Assembly: GCA_034421515.1 (NCBI GenBank)
Contig: DAOUKH010000011.1
Coordinates: 1 to 59,560, forward strand
DNA: 59,560 bases
Source: DAOUKH01 sp034421515
GTDB taxonomy: Bacteria; Chloroflexota; Dehalococcoidia; SHYB01
Direction: 5' to 3'
Shown in pieces: positions 56,977-59,560 of this stretch. A model generated the notes under the pieces. That model ran no database searches, was not told the DNA's origin, and saw only the letters and a program-made list of their open reading frames with translations. Position numbers and translations under genes: made by a program. The number at the start of each line of letters is the position of its first letter. The stretch's first letter is position 1.

Positions 56977-58782
56977 CTATTCCGGGAATAGGGTCAGCAC
57001 GAACGACGCTCGCGAGTAGTCGCCATCCGCGGAGGCGGTGACGGCAACGGCGCCTAGCCCCTTGTCCAGTATTTCGTAGTAGCCTGGGTCGATGGCGAGC
57101 GAGTCCGGGTCCATCTGGACGATGATGCGATGCAGGTCCAGGAACATCAGGAACTGCACCACGTCGGGCAGGCTCTCCCGCGCCCGGCGGTACTCCCTCG
57201 CCCCGTCCAGGGCGGCGTGTCCGCCGTTCCGGGCATCGACGACGGCCTTCAATGCTCTCTCCGTGGAGCCGATGGTCATGTATCCCCCGTGAAGGACGTA
57301 GCCCGGCGAGTATGCCGTCTCTCCCGCCAGGTCTTCGATGTCGAACATCACGGCTTCATGGTCTGCGCCTACGTCTTTGACGACTCTGGCCGGGAACTCC
57401 TCACCCGATGCCTCCTCTAGCAGGTCCACGAGCTTATCCACGGTGCGCATCAGGCCTTCCCCGCCCCCGGGGACGAAGGACAGCATCGCGACCACGTCTA
57501 TCGCGTAGCTCTCGACGTCCTCCACCCGGTCGAAGTCGAAGTCCCGGACGCCCATCGCCGCCTGTCCACCGAGGTGATCGAAGAGGTCCTCCTCTAGGTC
57601 TATGTCGATCGAATCGTCGATAACGTCGATGACGTAGTCCATCGCCTCGGCCAGCGTTGAATCTGAGTCGAGCTGGCCCTCCAAGTCCTCGGAGACCATC
57701 CCGGCCATCTCGTCCGCGGTATCGGGGCCGAGGAGGTCGGCCACGGTGTATTGCTCCAGCTCAGTCCGCCATCTGTCCATATCCGGCTCGAAGGAAGCTG
57801 CGGCGAAAAACAGAATATCGTCGGGGAGCGCCTTCGCCGGATCTTCGGCGAGGGAGAAACCGCCGAAGAAGTCGGAGCCAAAGGGAGCGACCGCATCGAC
57901 TACTATGCCCCGGTCTAAGAAGCCGACCGAGACTGCGAGCCAGTCGGGGGTGTTCACGTCGCCGACCGCATCCGCGCCGGGCGCCAGGTCCACGCCGGTT
58001 ACGTCGGAGAGCACGCCCGCGCCGGAACCGGACAGGTCTGAGAAGAGGTCCATGGCGGCTCCCATGTCAATGTACAAGGACATCGCCCGGTCGCCATTCA
58101 TCGCGGTGCTGGCCTCCTGGAAGCCGGCGCTGTCCGCCAGGGACCGTCCTTCCTTGCCTGAAACGAGGCTCAGAACATCGTTCAGCGCGTCCTCGGCACT
58201 GGCGACCAGGAACCAGTCGCCGGAAAGGGCCAGCGCCATGTCGGAGTCCCAGTCGGCCCAGACCTCGAAGCCGTGGATGTCATCCTCGCGTTCAAGCTCC
58301 GCCCCATCGTCTTCCAGCAATTCCAGGAGGTCGCGGAGAAACGCGGAGGCGGCGTCTCGGTCCTTCACGCCGATCAGCGCAACGATGTCGCCCGACTCCT
58401 CCGTCACGTTCATCACACCCAGGGAGAGGTCGGGTCCGACCCAGGGCAGGACCTCATCCTCAAGGTCTATTCCAGTCTCTTCCTCCAGGTCTTCCAGGAG
58501 GTCGTCGACCGCCTCCTCGAATTTGGGCAATTCCTCGAAGCGGTTCCACAGGTCGAGCATCCGCTTGCCCTGGCCGATGCCGGGGGAGAAGGTGGCCCAG
58601 CTGTAGATGAAGGTGTCTTCGGGGAAATACCTGGCGGTGTTCTCCGGCTCCGAGCCCCTCAAGCCTGGCAGGAGAAGATAGGCAGCGACGGTGGCAACGG
58701 CGAGCAGCGCCACAAGTGCCCCGCCGCCGATGGCGACCCACTTCACGCGGCCCACTTCAGCCCGGCGCGATTTCCGAGGCAT
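56977..58782 (-). CDS. DUF3352 membrane-anchored protein
   Basis: A 601-aa acidic protein with one N-terminal membrane anchor (WVAIGGGALVALLAVATVAAYLLL, residues 15-38) after a basic tail, then a large extracytoplasmic domain beginning ARYFPEDTFIYSWATFSPG, which matches the DUF3352 opening. The domain has repeated acidic stretches (DLLEDLEEETGIDLEDEVL and DDSIDIDLEEDLFDHL) and two similar halves. The function of the family is unknown. It is expressed from a good promoter in the divergent gap with the next lipoprotein. Confidence 0.88.
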   Translation of the reverse strand: MPRKSRRAEVGRVKWVAIGGGALVALLAVATVAAYLLLPGLRGSEPENTARYFPEDTFIYSWATFSPGIGQGKRMLDLWNRFEELPKFEEAVDDLLEDLEEETGIDLEDEVLPWVGPDLSLGVMNVTEESGDIVALIGVKDRDAASAFLRDLLELLEDDGAELEREDDIHGFEVWADWDSDMALALSGDWFLVASAEDALNDVLSLVSGKEGRSLADSAGFQEASTAMNGDRAMSLYIDMGAAMDLFSDLSGSGAGVLSDVTGVDLAPGADAVGDVNTPDWLAVSVGFLDRGIVVDAVAPFGSDFFGGFSLAEDPAKALPDDILFFAAASFEPDMDRWRTELEQYTVADLLGPDTADEMAGMVSEDLEGQLDSDSTLAEAMDYVIDVIDDSIDIDLEEDLFDHLGGQAAMGVRDFDFDRVEDVESYAIDVVAMLSFVPGGGEGLMRTVDKLVDLLEEASGEEFPARVVKDVGADHEAVMFDIEDLAGETAYSPGYVLHGGYMTIGSTERALKAVVDARNGGHAALDGAREYRRARESLPDVVQFLMFLDLHRIIVQMDPDSLAIDPGYYEILDKGLGAVAVTASADGDYSRASFVLTLFPE

Positions 58783-58849
58783 CGGAATGCACTCGACAAC
58801 TTGGTGAAGTGAAACCTATCGGTGGACATGCACACCCTTCCAGGGGAAC

Positions 58850-58878
58850 ACTATATTAGGGTAAGGGTGAACTGTCAG
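58850..58878 (-). promoter_or_regulatory. Promoter for the DUF3352 gene
   Basis: On the minus strand CTGACA and TATAGT are exactly 17 bases apart (five of six matches each). The start near 58843 gives a leader of about 60 bases. No clear plus-strand promoter was found in the 278-base divergent gap. Confidence 0.6.
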
Positions 58879-59060
58879 TGAATATGCGGTGGTAATACTA
58901 GTGAACTACTGGTCCATATGGGCGTTCCGAGGCCGGGCAACGTAGTATGCTAACCAAGGAATCACGCTGTGAGCGAGGTGGAACCATGCGGCCGGCGACC
59001 GCTCCCTCGTGGTTGCGGTGGGGCTCTTTCTAGCGGAAGAGGACGCCTAGGGGATACCTC

Positions 59061-59560
59061 ATGGTGCTCTGGCTGGTCGTGCTGTGCTGCGCTATCGCCC
59101 TCATCGCCGCCTGCGACAGTTACCCGGAACCGCCCCCAACGTCCGAGCTGCTGCCTGCCGACACTCCCACACCCATGCTGGAGCCGACGGCCACACCCAC
59201 GCCCGCGCCTTCTGTGCGCGTCGTGTACGCCATACCCAGCGACCGGCTAGAGAATGCAACCTACGAGGCGGCCATCAGAGATGCCATCCTAGACGTCCAG
59301 GGCTACTACGCCGGCCAGCTTGACGGGCGCACGTTCACACTCACCGGTGAGCTTCCACAAGTGTGCTCGCTCCCCCATCCGGCTAGCCACTACGAAGGGC
59401 TAGACGCGTGGGGAAACGTGTTGGATGACCTGCAGTCCTGCGCGCCCATAAGCCACCACTCCGAGACGTATACGTGGATCGTCTACGTGGACACCGCCGC
59501 GGCCTGCAGGGGTTCATACGAAACCCTGGGGCAGGGAGGCGATGGGGTGACCATTATTGG
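59061..59560 (+). CDS. Hypothetical lipoprotein (partial, 3' end missing)
   Basis: An open frame from ATG 59061 (behind AGGGGAT) to the window edge, at least 166 residues. MVLWLVVLCCAIALIAAC is a lipoprotein signal (Cys18), followed by a Pro/Thr stalk (TPTPMLEPTATPTPAPS) and a domain beginning VRVVYAIPSDRLENATYEAAIRDAI with LDVQGYYAGQLDGRTF. It contains several cysteines (VCSLPHP, LQSCAPI, AACRGS). The family is not recognised; the peptidoglycan-binding-like LDVQGYYAGQ suggests an envelope role but this is weak. Confidence 0.75.
   Translation, partial: MVLWLVVLCCAIALIAACDSYPEPPPTSELLPADTPTPMLEPTATPTPAPSVRVVYAIPSDRLENATYEAAIRDAILDVQGYYAGQLDGRTFTLTGELPQVCSLPHPASHYEGLDAWGNVLDDLQSCAPISHHSETYTWIVYVDTAAACRGSYETLGQGGDGVTII

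Overview
The window is a GC-rich (mid-60s % by eye), densely packed bacterial segment. The gene content is nested sets of class III CoA-transferases, amidohydrolase-2 metalloenzymes, crotonases, F420/FMN-type oxidoreductases, two Opp/Dpp-type ABC importers and a TRAP importer. Together with consensus sigma70 promoters and a Gram-positive-type LexA-like box, this resembles Chloroflexota of the Dehalococcoidia/SAR202 kind. That assignment is inference from gene content and style; there is no rRNA or marker gene here. No tRNA, rRNA or CRISPR array was recognised.

Layout. (1) 1-9534, plus strand: end of a peptide-type binding protein, a CoA-transferase pair, two crotonases, two Dpp-type permeases, two alpha/beta hydrolases, an SDR dehydrogenase and a small unknown protein. 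(2) 9552-18551, minus strand: an OppD-OppF-binding protein-OppB-OppC-dimeric barrel operon, then two amidohydrolases with their own promoter. (3) 18619-22704, plus: class III aminotransferase, isocitrate-lyase-fold enzyme, esterase, dimeric-barrel protein, from a TTGACA promoter. (4) 22723-24489, minus: amidohydrolase and a beta-lactamase-fold protein. (5) 24490-25182: non-coding island with 60-bp tandem repeats, REP-like palindromes, an orphan strong promoter and a LexA-like box. (6) 25183-29990: MMPL transporter, triple-FAS1 lipoprotein, and a divergent B12-binding/XRE regulator. (7) 30175-32872, minus: cyclase, PNPOx-like protein, tandem DUF1989 proteins. (8) 33091-37322, plus: TRAP DctP-Q-M and a luciferase-like oxidoreductase. 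(9) 37343-49828, plus: a run of eleven tightly spaced genes in which amidohydrolases alternate with pairs of CoA-transferases, with an alcohol dehydrogenase, an FmdB zinc-ribbon protein and a TRZ/ATZ-type deaminase. (10) 49835-51980, minus: MFS exporter and crotonase. (11) about 52040-56750: a lower-GC mobile island with a large serine recombinase, a ribbon-helix-helix protein and an OLD-type ATPase/TOPRIM nuclease broken at a poly-C tract. (12) A truncated signal-peptide ORF, a DUF3352 protein and the start of a lipoprotein.

How it may work together: importers (ABC and TRAP) bring in organic acids or peptides; CoA-transferases activate them; crotonases, SDR/ADH, aldolase-type lyase and the amidohydrolases hydrate, oxidise or cleave them. 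The most unusual items are a cobalamin-binding regulator with CarH-like sensor motifs joined to a C-terminal XRE domain, the amidohydrolase/paired CoA-transferase array in which each pair has one member with the catalytic Asp and one without, a possibly phase-variable defence nuclease on a mobile island, and two genes that seem to start at ATC and ATA behind good Shine-Dalgarno sequences.
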